Source: Paenibacillus peoriae KCTC 3763 (GTDB taxonomy: Bacteria > Bacillota > Bacilli > Paenibacillales > Paenibacillaceae). From it: a stretch of 64,000 nt of DNA. Where the stretch lies: NCBI RefSeq assembly GCF_000236805.1, contig NZ_AGFX01000020.1, positions 84,689 to 148,688 of the forward strand. Direction: 5' to 3'. The notes under the pieces are model-generated. The model ran no database searches. It saw nothing but the letters and a program-made list of their open reading frames with translations, and was not told the DNA's origin. The position numbers and the translations under genes are program-made. Below, in pieces: positions 53,170 to 62,800 of this stretch. How positions within the stretch are numbered: position 1 is the stretch's first letter; each line of letters starts with the position of its first letter.

Positions 53170-54591
53170 ATGCAAATCACACCTACGATACGAGCAGAAT
53201 TAGACAGATACTTAAAACAAAAGGGTTTGAGCCTAACTCAATTTGGGCATATTGCAGGCATTAATCGGGGAATAGTAAGTAGTATTGTGACAGGAAATAA
53301 GTCTATGTCTGTTAACCAGCTTGACCGGATTACTGAAGCTATGGGTTTAGCGGAAGGCTACTTTTACGACTTATTTATAGAAAACTACATTATCGACTTT
53401 CCCCCGAATATGAGGCGGATTGAACGGTTGCTATATCGTTGTGCAGAGCTGGATAAGCTGGATGCGATCAGTCGAATCGTTGGACAAATCATGGACAATC
53501 TACTCTATTCGCCTAAACTATTTGACATAGCAGAAGCGCTATTAGCACAAGGTCGGCATCATGCTGCATTATTGCTCTATGAGGGGGTTGCAGAAGCGGA
53601 GAAATATCAGCACTCCGAACGTTTGGCAATCTGCCAATATCGTATATTCACGATTCAGATTGGAGACGATCAAAGCCGCAACCTCAGGGCAGCTTCGATA
53701 TTTGATGCTTTTGTAGAGCGCCTGGATGAAGTAGAGCAGCTTGACGCATTGAAGGATTTGGCAAACGTGTACAGGTCTTTGCGTAAATGGGACAAGGTTG
53801 ATGAAATGGCAAGAAAGATGAGAGCTAAAGCGAAAATCCAATATACCTTGAAACACCAACAGAACAGCAGAGAACTCAATGAGGCTTCTAAGAAGCTGAG
53901 TCGTCCCATGTTTGTGTACATCACCTATGCTGATTTACTGTGTGCAAGCGTCTGTGAAGCCCAAGGCGACTATCAACAAGCACTACAATATACATATGCC
54001 TACGCCAATTTAGATTGGGTCAAAGAGACGGACGAAGATGCCCTATATTGGATAAAACTGTATCAACACTGGGCGCAAGCTAATGTACTTGCAAATAAGC
54101 TTTTATCTGGAGATGCAAGTGTGCTGCATGAATATCTAAACTATATTGATGCATCGTCAGATACAATTCAAGAAGATAGGGTTACTCAACTACTTAACAT
54201 TATGATAGCAGCTAACCGTTATAAGCTAGATGTAAATGATATACTCAAACGATTTGAAACAGAGATTGCGTCTTTTTCACAGCAACCATCATCAGACGAT
54301 ATGTATACCCAGCAAGTGATACCAGACTATTCGGCGTGGTGTGGTTACGAATTGGCCTACTATTATTTAAATCAGGGGATGCACGGTGATGGTTTTAATC
54401 AAATGTTATGTGCGATGGTGAAAGCACATATACTAAACAATGAGACATATTTTATAAATTGTATAGGTTTGTTTGTGCGTTTCAAAGCCCATGCGGTTCC
54501 TGAAATCAAAACAGAGTTTTTCAATCTTATTGAAAAGGTATGGTGGTTAAACAATGTTGAAAAAAGTGGTAATGCTGATCGTTGCGAGTAG
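53170..54591 (+). CDS. HTH-TPR peptide-sensing regulator (AimR/Alo-like, RRNPP type)
   Basis: 473 residues from ATG 53170 (GGAAGGGTGG upstream); the frame is open 36 codons farther without an SD. An N-terminal XRE helix-turn-helix (about 5-62, L-T-Q-F-G-H-I-A-G-I-N-R-G-I-V) precedes a long all-helical region (about 80-460) of TPR-like repeats. This is the layout of RRNPP receptors, which bind an imported peptide pheromone. A small secreted-peptide gene overlaps its 3' end. P. polymyxa is known to carry several such Alo (AimR-like operon) systems. Target genes cannot be read from sequence; the following minus-strand genes are candidates. Confidence 0.85.
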   Translation: MQITPTIRAELDRYLKQKGLSLTQFGHIAGINRGIVSSIVTGNKSMSVNQLDRITEAMGLAEGYFYDLFIENYIIDFPPNMRRIERLLYRCAELDKLDAISRIVGQIMDNLLYSPKLFDIAEALLAQGRHHAALLLYEGVAEAEKYQHSERLAICQYRIFTIQIGDDQSRNLRAASIFDAFVERLDEVEQLDALKDLANVYRSLRKWDKVDEMARKMRAKAKIQYTLKHQQNSRELNEASKKLSRPMFVYITYADLLCASVCEAQGDYQQALQYTYAYANLDWVKETDEDALYWIKLYQHWAQANVLANKLLSGDASVLHEYLNYIDASSDTIQEDRVTQLLNIMIAANRYKLDVNDILKRFETEIASFSQQPSSDDMYTQQVIPDYSAWCGYELAYYYLNQGMHGDGFNQMLCAMVKAHILNNETYFINCIGLFVRFKAHAVPEIKTEFFNLIEKVWWLNNVEKSGNADRCE

Positions 54592-54676
54592 TTTTTTGTT
54601 TATCTTAACTATGCCTACTCATCTGCACAGCCATAATGAGGGAATCCGACTTTTTGCACAGCATGGAGGTTCTTAA
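54554..54676 (+). CDS. Secreted 40-residue pro-peptide (AloP/Phr-like pheromone precursor)
   Basis: 40 residues from ATG 54554, overlapping the receptor gene by 38 bp in another frame. It has a basic start (M-L-K-K), a 15-residue hydrophobic core, then a polar tail after T-M-P-T-H ending in L-F-A-Q-H-G-G-S. That is the architecture of Phr and Alo precursors: export by Sec, processing outside, and re-import of a C-terminal 5-8-residue peptide through Opp. The receptor directly upstream would be its sensor. A terminator follows 30 bp later. No strong SD is seen, so translation is probably coupled to the receptor. Confidence 0.8.
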   Translation: MLKKVVMLIVASSFLFILTMPTHLHSHNEGIRLFAQHGGS

Positions 54677-54703
54677 ACGCAAATTAAAATAAAAGTTCGT
54701 TCA

Positions 54704-54773
54704 AAAATGCACTCCCAAAACGGTTATTGAGAGAACCAACAGGTTTAACCAATGAAATTTGGGAGTGCATTTT
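54704..54773 (+). terminator. Long-stem terminator after the pheromone gene
   Basis: AAAATGCACTCCCAAA (54704-54719) pairs perfectly over 16 bp with TTTGGGAGTGCATTTT (54758-54773) across a 38-nt loop. Confidence 0.85.
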
Positions 54774-54949
54774 ATATTTATATAAGTAATCAGCACACTT
54801 TTGAAAGTGCTAGAGTCAAATATTTTTACTCAAGCTAGGAACAGACGTTTTGAATGGTGAATAAGGATGAAATAAGTAAAGTGCAAATTGGCAACTGCGA
54901 GATGAATGTTAGTTACCTAATGCATCTTTTTAAAATAGGGAAAAATACA

Positions 54950-55297
54950 TTATTTTTGTTGTGAGATAAAATTCAACCAATTATTTAAGTTATCTTTTAG
55001 AAACACTATTTGACCATCTAGGTTAGCGTATGGGATAAATTGATAAGTGTCATAAACTGATAGTTTCTTTTTTTGTTCAGTATCTCTTTTTATAATATTG
55101 TCTAATTGTGTCACAGGAATTTTTAGATATGCTGCTGCTGCTTCTTTATTTAAAACACTATCACTTGAAGAAGTTTGTGATATCTGTGGGCTAAGAATTT
55201 TTCCGTTCGAACTAAAATGTGCGTTAATATAGCTTCCCAATATAAAAGAAGCACCAAGTATTATTGAGGATATGATTATTTTGGAATCTTTATTCAT
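54950..55297 (-). CDS. Membrane-tethered excisionase/MerR-fold DNA-binding-like protein
   Basis: 115 residues from ATG 55297, with AGGAG eight bases upstream; GTG 55306 adds three residues. A single N-terminal membrane helix (about 5-25) leads to an extracellular- or cytoplasm-facing Ser-rich linker. The C-terminal part (about 48-112) has the excisionase-type winged-helix order: N-K-E-A-A-A-A-Y-L-K-I-P-V-T-Q-L-D-N-I-I, then a beta wing and D-N-L-N-N-W-L. It lies downstream of the secreted protease gene on the same strand, separated by a perfect hairpin. Function unknown. Confidence 0.6.
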   Translation of the reverse strand: MNKDSKIIISSIILGASFILGSYINAHFSSNGKILSPQISQTSSSDSVLNKEAAAAYLKIPVTQLDNIIKRDTEQKKKLSVYDTYQFIPYANLDGQIVFLKDNLNNWLNFISQQK

Positions 55298-55320
55298 TTG
55301 TCTCACTCCTAGCTATCAAC

Positions 55321-55358
55321 AACAATGGCACTGGTATTTTGATACCAGTGCCATTGTT
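55321..55358. repeat. Perfect 17-bp hairpin between two minus-strand genes
   Basis: AACAATGGCACTGGTAT (55321-55337) and its exact complement (55342-55358) flank TTTG. There is no T-run on either side, so it is not a typical terminator. It may protect the protease mRNA from decay, or be an attenuating element. Confidence 0.75.
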
Positions 55359-55403
55359 CAGGCATTTATTCATTCAACCATGCTGTGATTTCTTATTCCA
55401 CAA

Positions 55404-56768
55404 TCACTTTGTTGTTACTTTTACTTTATAAGGATAAGTTTCGCCGTTCTCTTCAATATTAAAATGTTTAATTTCATCTGGAGTTGCGGAAACAACCAAA
55501 TAAACAGCTTTTTCGTCTCCTTGTAAATTCACGGAATTCTTCCCTTTATTCCACATTGTAGAATATCGGGTATCCCCCGAATGCGTTACGCTAACAATGC
55601 TAGCTCTCCAATCAGCGCCCCTAGTTTTGCTTGTTCCTTGGAAATCTACTGTGACGGAAGCTTTGCTCAAATCAACATTTAAAGGAACAATGTTGTAGCC
55701 TGTCTGTTGTGGAGCCTTGTTTTGAGGTACGGTCATCCAGCCGTCTTTACCATTTACGAGTGTTGTATATATCTTATTATAATTGTTGTCAGTATTCAAA
55801 ATTTCATTAAAATGCTTCAAATAATATGGTTGACTCTTGAAGTCCATAGTTACCATTCTTCTTGCCATTCCACCTAGTATTTCTTTAATAGAAACTCCAG
55901 TTACCTTTTCCATAGATTCAAAGTAAGTCGTATCTTTTTGGCCGTAAGACAATAAATTCAACATTGCCTGATGGCCAAGGCCGTTGATGTGATCTGGATT
56001 TTCATGAATATAGAGGAGAATAGGCCATGCATCATACCAATTCTTTGTATGTGGAAAATGTGATTCTGAATTTAGTATAAAAGGGGCAAAGAAGTCAGAG
56101 TCTGGACCATATACTCTTCCACCATAACTGTAGTAATCACTACCCAAATATTCATTACGCAAGAAGTTAGCTACCGCTTCATACCACTCATAAGGGACTT
56201 CCCCTCCGTTATGGTAGGTAAATACATGGCCTAATTCATGAGGAACTACCCAACTTGGTGGGTCTACACGCATCGCTGCCGGCATCATGACAATGTAACC
56301 AAAAGCATCTCTGTCTATTGACATATAAGCCCAATCTTCGTCAATCTTATTCAGTCCAGTGCTCGCAATGTAAATGTTCGTTTTATATTTTCCGGTTATT
56401 CCTCGATTAGGGGAAGTCCCGATGTCCTTCAATCCAAATTTATCCATGTAAAATGAGCGGATACTTTCGAGGTTGGCCAAGTTGCCATTAACAAAATCCC
56501 TATTTACTGTTCCAGTTGTATCATTGTTTCCCCAAATAATTTGAAAATGCTCGGAGGTAGCACGATTTACAGAAGAATCAGATAAAGAATAAAAAGCATC
56601 TCTTGTCTTGTATTCGTTTGCATTCTTCGTACTTTCTGTAGTGACAACGCTTTCAACATCTTCAGCCTTTGCCGTTTTGGCAGTGCCTAATAAATCAGCT
56701 ACTGCCCCATAGCTTGTTACATCCAATAATAAAAAGACCATTAACAAGCAGCATACTAGCTTTTTCAT
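55404..56768 (-). CDS. Secreted zinc metalloprotease (DUF6055/Svx-like)
   Basis: 454 residues from ATG 56768 (AAAGGAG eight bases upstream). Signal peptide (about 1-28). The gluzincin motif H-E-L-G-H-V-F lies near residue 175, with a downstream Glu in E-A-V-A-N-F-L-R-N-E as likely third zinc ligand. An N-terminal S-E-H-F-Q-I-I-W-G-N-N-D segment resembles the DUF6055/Svx-AvrXca group of secreted proteases. The C-terminal 110 residues are a beta domain of unknown role. It should act outside the cell on host or environmental protein. Near the Alo-type system, which could control it. Confidence 0.75.
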   Translation of the reverse strand: MKKLVCCLLMVFLLLDVTSYGAVADLLGTAKTAKAEDVESVVTTESTKNANEYKTRDAFYSLSDSSVNRATSEHFQIIWGNNDTTGTVNRDFVNGNLANLESIRSFYMDKFGLKDIGTSPNRGITGKYKTNIYIASTGLNKIDEDWAYMSIDRDAFGYIVMMPAAMRVDPPSWVVPHELGHVFTYHNGGEVPYEWYEAVANFLRNEYLGSDYYSYGGRVYGPDSDFFAPFILNSESHFPHTKNWYDAWPILLYIHENPDHINGLGHQAMLNLLSYGQKDTTYFESMEKVTGVSIKEILGGMARRMVTMDFKSQPYYLKHFNEILNTDNNYNKIYTTLVNGKDGWMTVPQNKAPQQTGYNIVPLNVDLSKASVTVDFQGTSKTRGADWRASIVSVTHSGDTRYSTMWNKGKNSVNLQGDEKAVYLVVSATPDEIKHFNIEENGETYPYKVKVTTK

Positions 56769-57091
56769 AATTAACACTCCTTTACATTACTGTAGTATAT
56801 TGATTTCTTCCATATAATAACGTAAATTTCCTGATACTAAAATGAAGATATTATAGTAATTTATATTATCTTCCAAAAAATTACTAAACAAAAGAAAGGC
56901 CTGAGAAATCAAACTGATTTAGAGGAATTAAATGAGGATACTTCTGTTCGGAATATTGATAGAGCCAATAGTTGCAGATGTCTTTAATAAATAAAATTAT
57001 TTTTTAAAATAAGTATTGTCCTGATTTGTAAGATTGTGGTATCCTAGAACGTATATATTGCTATTTTACATATTGGAGTTGAATTAAACAG
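56769..57091. other. Divergent promoter region
   Basis: About 320 bp, AT-rich, between divergent genes. A weak TTGTCC-18-TATCCT promoter candidate (near 57015-57045) faces the DUF4190 gene. Nothing else seen. Confidence 0.4.
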
Positions 57092-57454
57092 ATGAGTGAT
57101 TTTTACAAAGAACCTCAATCTTCCGATTCTTTTCAGGAGAGGAATGATTATAACGCCCCATTTAACCAGCCACCAGTGGTTCCACCTACAAATGGTAAAT
57201 CGGTTGCCTCTATGGTATTGGGTATTTTAAATCTTTTGTTAATATTTATGCCTTATGTCTCGGTTATTTTAGGAATCCTTGCTATTATTTTAAGCGCGAT
57301 CTCGTTCAAAGAAATTCGCCGTCATGGGGAAAATGGTAAAGGTATGGCGGTTGCCGGTTTAGTATGTGGTATCGTTGGTACGGTTTTTGGTCTCATTATT
57401 TTTGCTATAGTTATTATTGTAATAGTAGCGGAGAGTAGCTCAAATTCGTTTTAG
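57092..57454 (+). CDS. DUF4190-domain small membrane protein
   Basis: 120 residues with a Pro/Asn-rich cytoplasmic N-terminus (about 1-35) and two long hydrophobic helices (about 40-70 and 88-118) separated by an R-R-H-G-E-N-G-K-G loop, the DUF4190 pattern. Function unknown in the family. Stands alone. Confidence 0.85.
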   Translation: MSDFYKEPQSSDSFQERNDYNAPFNQPPVVPPTNGKSVASMVLGILNLLLIFMPYVSVILGILAIILSAISFKEIRRHGENGKGMAVAGLVCGIVGTVFGLIIFAIVIIVIVAESSSNSF

Positions 57455-57583
57455 ACATTTAATGACAAACGTGCGCTTTTGATTCACTCGGTTGTTGCTT
57501 CATACTTCCTGAACATGGCCTCTTCACGATTCAAATGTCTGATGCTATGATGAATGGAGTCTAATGAAGGAGAGTGAAGCCAC

Positions 57584-57790
57584 ATGGCACGTACTCGAAC
57601 ACAAAAAGCACTAAGCAAGGCGAAACGCGCAGGAATGTATTGCGCTGCACAGAGTCGCAAAACCAACGGTCATTATGCTAATATATCACAGCATGTACGA
57701 ATGAGGCCGACCAAGCAGGAGCAATTACAAAAAGTCAAGCACAAGAAGCGAATCGTTCAAAGCGACGCTTCTTTTTTTGTTTTCGTATGA
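57584..57790 (+). CDS. Small basic hypothetical protein
   Basis: 68 residues with strong SD GAAGGAGAG before ATG 57584. Very basic (K-A-L-S-K-A-K-R-A-G near the start, K-H-K-K-R near the end). The terminator hairpin overlaps the last codons, so the final residues (S-F-F-V-F-V) come from T-run sequence. Likely a real small RNA- or DNA-associated protein; family unknown. Confidence 0.6.
   Translation: MARTRTQKALSKAKRAGMYCAAQSRKTNGHYANISQHVRMRPTKQEQLQKVKHKKRIVQSDASFFVFV
57749..57778 (+). terminator. Terminator overlapping the end of the small basic gene
   Basis: AGAAGCG with CGCTTCT around a loop of about 16 nt, then seven T residues. Confidence 0.75.
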
Positions 57791-57815
57791 TTCAAGCCAT
57801 TACTGTAAAAAGAAC

Positions 57816-57844
57816 TTGATAATAATTATCATTCTTGTTAGAAT
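57816..57844 (+). promoter_or_regulatory. Fur-box-overlapped sigma-A promoter
   Basis: TTGATA (57816-57821), 17-bp spacer, TAGAAT (57839-57844). The perfect palindrome GATAATAATTATC (57818-57830) over the -35 and spacer matches the Fur core. No plus-strand ORF follows; the DUF1540 gene is antisense. Confidence 0.65.
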
Positions 57845-57852
57845 ATCATAAG

Positions 57853-57884
57853 AAAGAAGGAACCCGGGTAGGGGCTCCTTCTTT
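57853..57884 (+). ncRNA. Hairpin at the start of a possible Fur-controlled small RNA
   Basis: AAAGAAGGA (57853-57861) pairs with TCCTTCTTT (57876-57884). It begins at the predicted transcript start (near 57851). On the minus strand it could also serve as terminator of the DUF1540 gene. A plus-strand transcript would next meet a terminator at 58150-58174, spanning the DUF1540 gene in antisense. Confidence 0.4.
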
Positions 57885-57912
57885 GTGTAACTACATTTTG
57901 GCTTAAAAAACT

Positions 57913-58065
57913 TTATTTTGCCTCAAAGGTTTTGCAGTCTGTTTCTTCGGAAGTGTGAGTGTCTGCAGGCTTGTTGCTTACAATATAAATGGAGTTTGCG
58001 CTACATTTATTGTCTTGAGCCCAAAACGTACATGAGTTCACTTCACACAGAACGTCTTTTGCCAT
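57913..58065 (-). CDS. DUF1540-family small cysteine protein
   Basis: 50 residues from ATG 58065 with AAGGAGGTGAA upstream on the minus strand. Four Cys in the pattern C-E-V-N-S-C ... C-S-A-N ... D-C-K-T-F-E, the DUF1540 metal-site outline, common in spore-forming Firmicutes. Function unknown, probably metal-binding. A possible Fur-controlled antisense RNA runs across it. Confidence 0.88.
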   Translation of the reverse strand: MAKDVLCEVNSCTFWAQDNKCSANSIYIVSNKPADTHTSEETDCKTFEAK

Positions 58066-58149
58066 GTTGTTCACCTCCTTATATGGATGTGATGGGCTAA
58101 GCAAATAGTATCACGGTTAGCCAAGGTAGGACTTGTCCAACTGTGCTCA

Positions 58150-58174
58150 CCCTCTTGTTAAGAAGAGGGTTTTT
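58150..58174 (+). terminator. Plus-strand terminator
   Basis: CCCTCTT (58150-58156) with AAGAGGG (58163-58169), then TTTTT. With no plus-strand gene upstream except the small one ended at 57778, it fits the end of the Fur-linked antisense transcript. Confidence 0.7.
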
Positions 58175-58344
58175 GCTTTGCTTACCTGTACAATATCAAA
58201 TGAATTTTAAAATTGCAATATTTGCTCTTCATTGTGTTCCTTTTATATAAGCTGAATTAAAAAAATGTACACAGGAAACGGAGCAGGCGGAATGGTGCTG
58301 TACAAGCGGAGCGGTGGCGATGGAAAGCACCAATAATTTAAAGC

Positions 58345-58399
58345 AAAAGCTGTCCTTCGTGCAGAGCGGAATGCCCCTCTACCGGAGAACAGCTTTTTT
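58345..58399. terminator. Terminator after fabV
   Basis: AAAAGCTGT (58345-58353) pairs with ACAGCTTTT (58389-58397) around a long structured loop; T-rich in both directions. Confidence 0.7.
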
Positions 58400-58435
58400 G
58401 TTTTTCAAGCAGCATAATCACGGTACTCAAAAGAG

Positions 58436-59623
58436 TTAGCGAACGTTAGGAATATTTACAATGGGATCAATATCAGCCTCATAGTCCACACCCTCAAACT
58501 CAAAGCCGAACAGTTGGAAAAACTCGCGACGGTACTCCTCGAGATCAGACAGCTCGTAGATATTGTTTGTCGTCAGCGCGTCCCATATGTTCGCAACCTC
58601 CACCTGCACGTCTTCACGCAGCTCCCAATCATCAATACGAATACGTCCCTCTTCATCCACAGGAGTTTCAGGAGCATACAGACGGTCGGAAAACAGGCGA
58701 TAGCTTTGTTCTATACACCCTTCATGCAGCCCTTTTTCCTTCATCACCTTGTACAAAGCGGAAATATACAGAGGAACGACAGGGATGGCAGAGCTGGATT
58801 GGGTAACCAGTCCTTTGGTGACTGCGACAAAGGCGCGGCCGCCTGTAACTTTTAGTTGATCATTCAGCTGACGTGCTGTCGCCTCCAGGTGATCCTTTGC
58901 ACTTCCGATACTGCCTTCTCTGTAAATGGCTTGCGTAATCTCTGAACCAATATACGAAAAAGCGAAGGTGGCCGCAGTATCAGCCAATACACCGCCTTCA
59001 CGCAAGGCGTCAATCCACAATTTCCAGTCCTCACCACCCATGACCTCTACAGTTGCTTGCACTTCTTCTGCCGTTGCGGGTTCCAGTGTAACGCTGCTGA
59101 CTTCACCGGTGTGGAAGTTGACGGTTTTATTTGTATAAGGTATACCAATAGGTTTGAGTACGGAAGTAAACGTTTCACCTGTACGAGGATTCGTACGGCG
59201 ACCGGAAGCGACACTGTAGATCACCAAATCGACTTGTCCCAGCTCTTCGCGAATAACCTCCACCGTTTTGGCTTTGACCTCATCCGAAAAGGCATCTCCT
59301 GTCACGCTTAAGGATGTAAGTCCTGCTTCCTGAGCAGCCTTTTCAAATGCAGCCGAATTGTACCAGCCTGCCGACGCTGTACGTGTGGCCGTAGCATTAC
59401 TAGGACGATACACACCGATTGTATTGGCTCGTGCTCCGAATGCGGCAGTAATACGGGAAGCCAACCCATATCCGGCAGATGCCCCGATGACAAGCACGTT
59501 ACGAGGCCCCTGAATAGCAGGACGGGCCTGCACATAGTCAATTTGCTCCTGAACATGTTGGGCGCAGCCCACCGGATGAGCAGTGGTACAGATAAAGCCA
59601 CGTGTTCTTGGTTTGATAATCAT
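58436..59623 (-). CDS. fabV: FabV-type enoyl-ACP reductase
   Basis: 395 residues from ATG 59623 (AGAGAGGAA upstream); a TTG ten codons earlier is less likely. Reduces trans-2-enoyl-ACP/CoA with NADH in the last step of fatty-acid elongation. Start M-I-I-K-P-R-T-R-G-F-I-C and H-P-V-G-C are typical; the nucleotide site is V-I-G-A-S-A-G-Y-G-L-A-S-R near residue 50. The active-site Y-x8-K appears as Y-R-E-G-S-I-G-S-A-K near 235-244. FabV is insensitive to triclosan and often coexists with FabI. Monocistronic. Confidence 0.95.
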   Translation of the reverse strand: MIIKPRTRGFICTTAHPVGCAQHVQEQIDYVQARPAIQGPRNVLVIGASAGYGLASRITAAFGARANTIGVYRPSNATATRTASAGWYNSAAFEKAAQEAGLTSLSVTGDAFSDEVKAKTVEVIREELGQVDLVIYSVASGRRTNPRTGETFTSVLKPIGIPYTNKTVNFHTGEVSSVTLEPATAEEVQATVEVMGGEDWKLWIDALREGGVLADTAATFAFSYIGSEITQAIYREGSIGSAKDHLEATARQLNDQLKVTGGRAFVAVTKGLVTQSSSAIPVVPLYISALYKVMKEKGLHEGCIEQSYRLFSDRLYAPETPVDEEGRIRIDDWELREDVQVEVANIWDALTTNNIYELSDLEEYRREFFQLFGFEFEGVDYEADIDPIVNIPNVR

Positions 59624-59809
59624 ATGAATGTAATTCCTCTCTTCTTGTAGCAATCTCCACCCTTACTATTTTAACTTTTAACAATTTTTTTTCAAACGTG
59701 GATTTCAGTGAGTATGTTCTTGGTGAAAAGAGTACCCCTGAGAGGGGTGGCAAGTGCCCATGGGCCTGCATATGATGCAGTAACGATAAATATGAAGGGA
59801 GAGAGCTGC

Positions 59810-62800
59810 TTGAAGAACAAGAGTCGCAAAACCACCAGAATCAAAAAGCCGCTCTATAGTGTAATTGACCCGGATATGAATGAATTAAGTATGATACAGC
59901 GCTTGAAGCCACAACCTGCGGAGAGGGAGACAGAAGCAAGACTTCATCGAGTTGCTTCTCCGCCTCCCCCAACGGAAGAGGAACTGGAGAAGCAGACTGT
60001 TGTCGAACCTGAAGTTCATATTGTACACGAGACTGAGGTTGAAAGTGAAGATATAGAAGAGACTCAGGTCTCGATGGAGGAAGCCAACGAGCCAGAGCCA
60101 GAGCCTCAGCCTGATCCCATTGATGTCGAGGAAATTCTGAACAATAAGAAGGCGCCCCATGTAAACAACGCTTTCATTTATACAGATGATTTGAGCGATT
60201 TGGCTGTGACTGGTGAGAAAATTGCTCCTGCTTCCATCGACTCCAGCAAGCTGAAGCAAGAAAGCATCCAAACGGAATATCTGGCGGATTATGCCGTTCA
60301 AACGATTAAAATAGCCGACGGTGCAGTGACCTCTGCGAAACTTGCCCCTGCTTCCATTACGGTGGAGCATATATCGGATGCATCGGTGTCAGGTAGCAAA
60401 TTACAGGATCGCTCCATTGGCGGTGAGAAACTTCGTGATGGCAGCATCACCCCGGAAAAGCTGGCCGATAAGATTATCAGCGGTGATCATATTGCAAATG
60501 GCTCCATTGAGAGCCGTCATTTCAAGCATTGGATTGTGTCTCCAGACATGCTTCAAGATCATGCGGTTACCTCTGATAAAATTCGCAGCGGTACGATTCA
60601 ATCGAATAATTTGGCTAATGAAGCCATCGACAGCTCCAAGCTAGGAGAGCAGTCTGTAACCACTTCCAAACTGCGGGACGGGGCTGTGGATGGTTCTAAA
60701 ATTCAGGCTGGCAGCATTGAGAGCGCACACCTGACCGATCATGCCGTTCATGCCCGGCATCTGGCCCCTGGTTCAATCAACCGTCAGCAGCTTTCTAGCG
60801 GAATTGTGGGCAAGGAACAGCTAGAGGAAGGTGCTGTTAGTGGACGTCATCTGGAGCATGAGGCGGTCAGCGGTGAGCATATTCAGGCAGAAACGATTGA
60901 CAGAAAGCATCTGAGTCCCGGCGCTATCGGAGAAGAGCAGATTGGCACAGGTGAAGTGACAGCCCGGCATCTCGCGGACCGGAGTATTCAGTCCAATAAA
61001 CTAGCGGATCAGTCAGTAGGCTCACTGCAAATTGTCGATCAGTCTGTGACATCATCCAAAATATCGGATCAGAGCATTCTGCCACACAAAATTGCCGATG
61101 AGGCAGTACTTACCAGACATATTGCTGCATCGGCAATTAAAGGTCGTCAGCTTGCTCCGGAGGTGGTCTCTTCATTACACCTCCAGTCTGAAATTATTCG
61201 TAAGCATCATATCGTAGCCGAAGCAGTGACGGAAAAACATTTGCAATCCGGCGCTGTGACGAGCCAGAAAATAGGGATGGGCGCAATTCTGGATCATCAT
61301 GTGGCGAATCAGGCTGTCAAGGAAAACCATATTGCCCCGAACTCTATTAAGTCTGACAAAATCGCTGAAGAAGCGGTGACTGAGACTAAAATAGGCGCAG
61401 GAGCGGTAACGGGAGATAAAATTGCGCCACAAGCCATTACACAAGTGCACATTGTAACCGGCGTGATTCGTGAGGACCACCTTGCAGACAACAGTGTGGG
61501 TGGAAAGGCATTGCAGGCTCAAGCGGTCGATTCGAAACATCTGGCCCATAGTTCTGTGCTGAGCGAACATCTTAGAGAGGGCAGTGTAGGAACCTCGGCG
61601 ATGCAGGGACAGTCCGTTACCGCAGATATATTGGGTGAAGGTGCGGTTCAAACCGGGCATCTGGCGAATGGAGCGGTGTATTCCCATCATTTGCAGGATC
61701 ATGCCGTGACTTCGCTAAAGCTATCGCCGGAAAGTGTAGCTACGGACAAAATTAATGACTTGGCGATTACGGCTCCTAAATTAGCAGAAGGTAGTGTAAC
61801 TTCCTCCAAGCTGTCAGCTCGCTCTGTGCAGCCGTGGCACATTACGGATAAAGCGGTGCAGAGTAACCATCTGGCTATAGAAGCGGTGGAGGCGAATCAT
61901 CTCGCTCCGGAATCCGTCACCTCCGACCATCTGAAATCTGCATCGGTCCAGACCAAGCATCTCGCCCCGGATAGCGTGTCCGGTCATGCACTTCAATCGG
62001 AAAGTGTTACCTCTGAGAAGTTAGCGGCTCGTGCTGTGCAAGCTTCCAATTTGGCGGAAAATAGCGTGGGCCCTTCACATCTGTCGACGCAGGCCGTACA
62101 GACCCGGCATTTGGCAGCAGGAGCGGTACAGGAAACCACACTGGCAGATGGGGCTGTAAAATCGGTGCATATTGCCCCGGAATCCATCCAATCAGAGCAC
62201 TTGCAAAGCGGAGTCATTGAAGGAGAGCATATCGCATTGCAGGCTATAGCGACCCCGGCCTTACAGGATGAAGTGATCACCTCTGCCAAACTGGCGGAAG
62301 GCAGTGTAACTTCCACGAAGCTGACTGCCCATTCGGTGCAGTCCGGGCATATTACGGACGAAGCTGTACAAAGCAACCATCTGGCTGTGGCGGCTGTGGA
62401 TTCGACACATTTGGCTGCCGGAGCAGTGACCTCAGTTCATTTACAGGCTTCCTCAGTGCTTACGAGACATCTGGCCCAGGACAGTGTGTCCGGCCGTGCG
62501 CTCCAAGCGGAAAGCATCACCTCGGAAAAGCTGGCGGCACGCTCAGTGCAAGCGACGAATCTGGCGGAAGACAGCGTGGGCCCCTCACATCTGTCGGCGC
62601 AGGCCGTACACACCCGGCATTTGGCAGCAGGAGCGGTACAGGAAACCGCACTGGCAGGAGGGGCAGTGAAGTCTGTGCATATTGCCCCGGAATCCATCCA
62701 ATCAGAGCACTTGCAAAGCGGAGTCATTGAGGGAGAGCATATCGCATTGCAGGCTGTGGCGACCCCGGCCCTGCAGGATGAAGCGGTGACGACTGACAAA

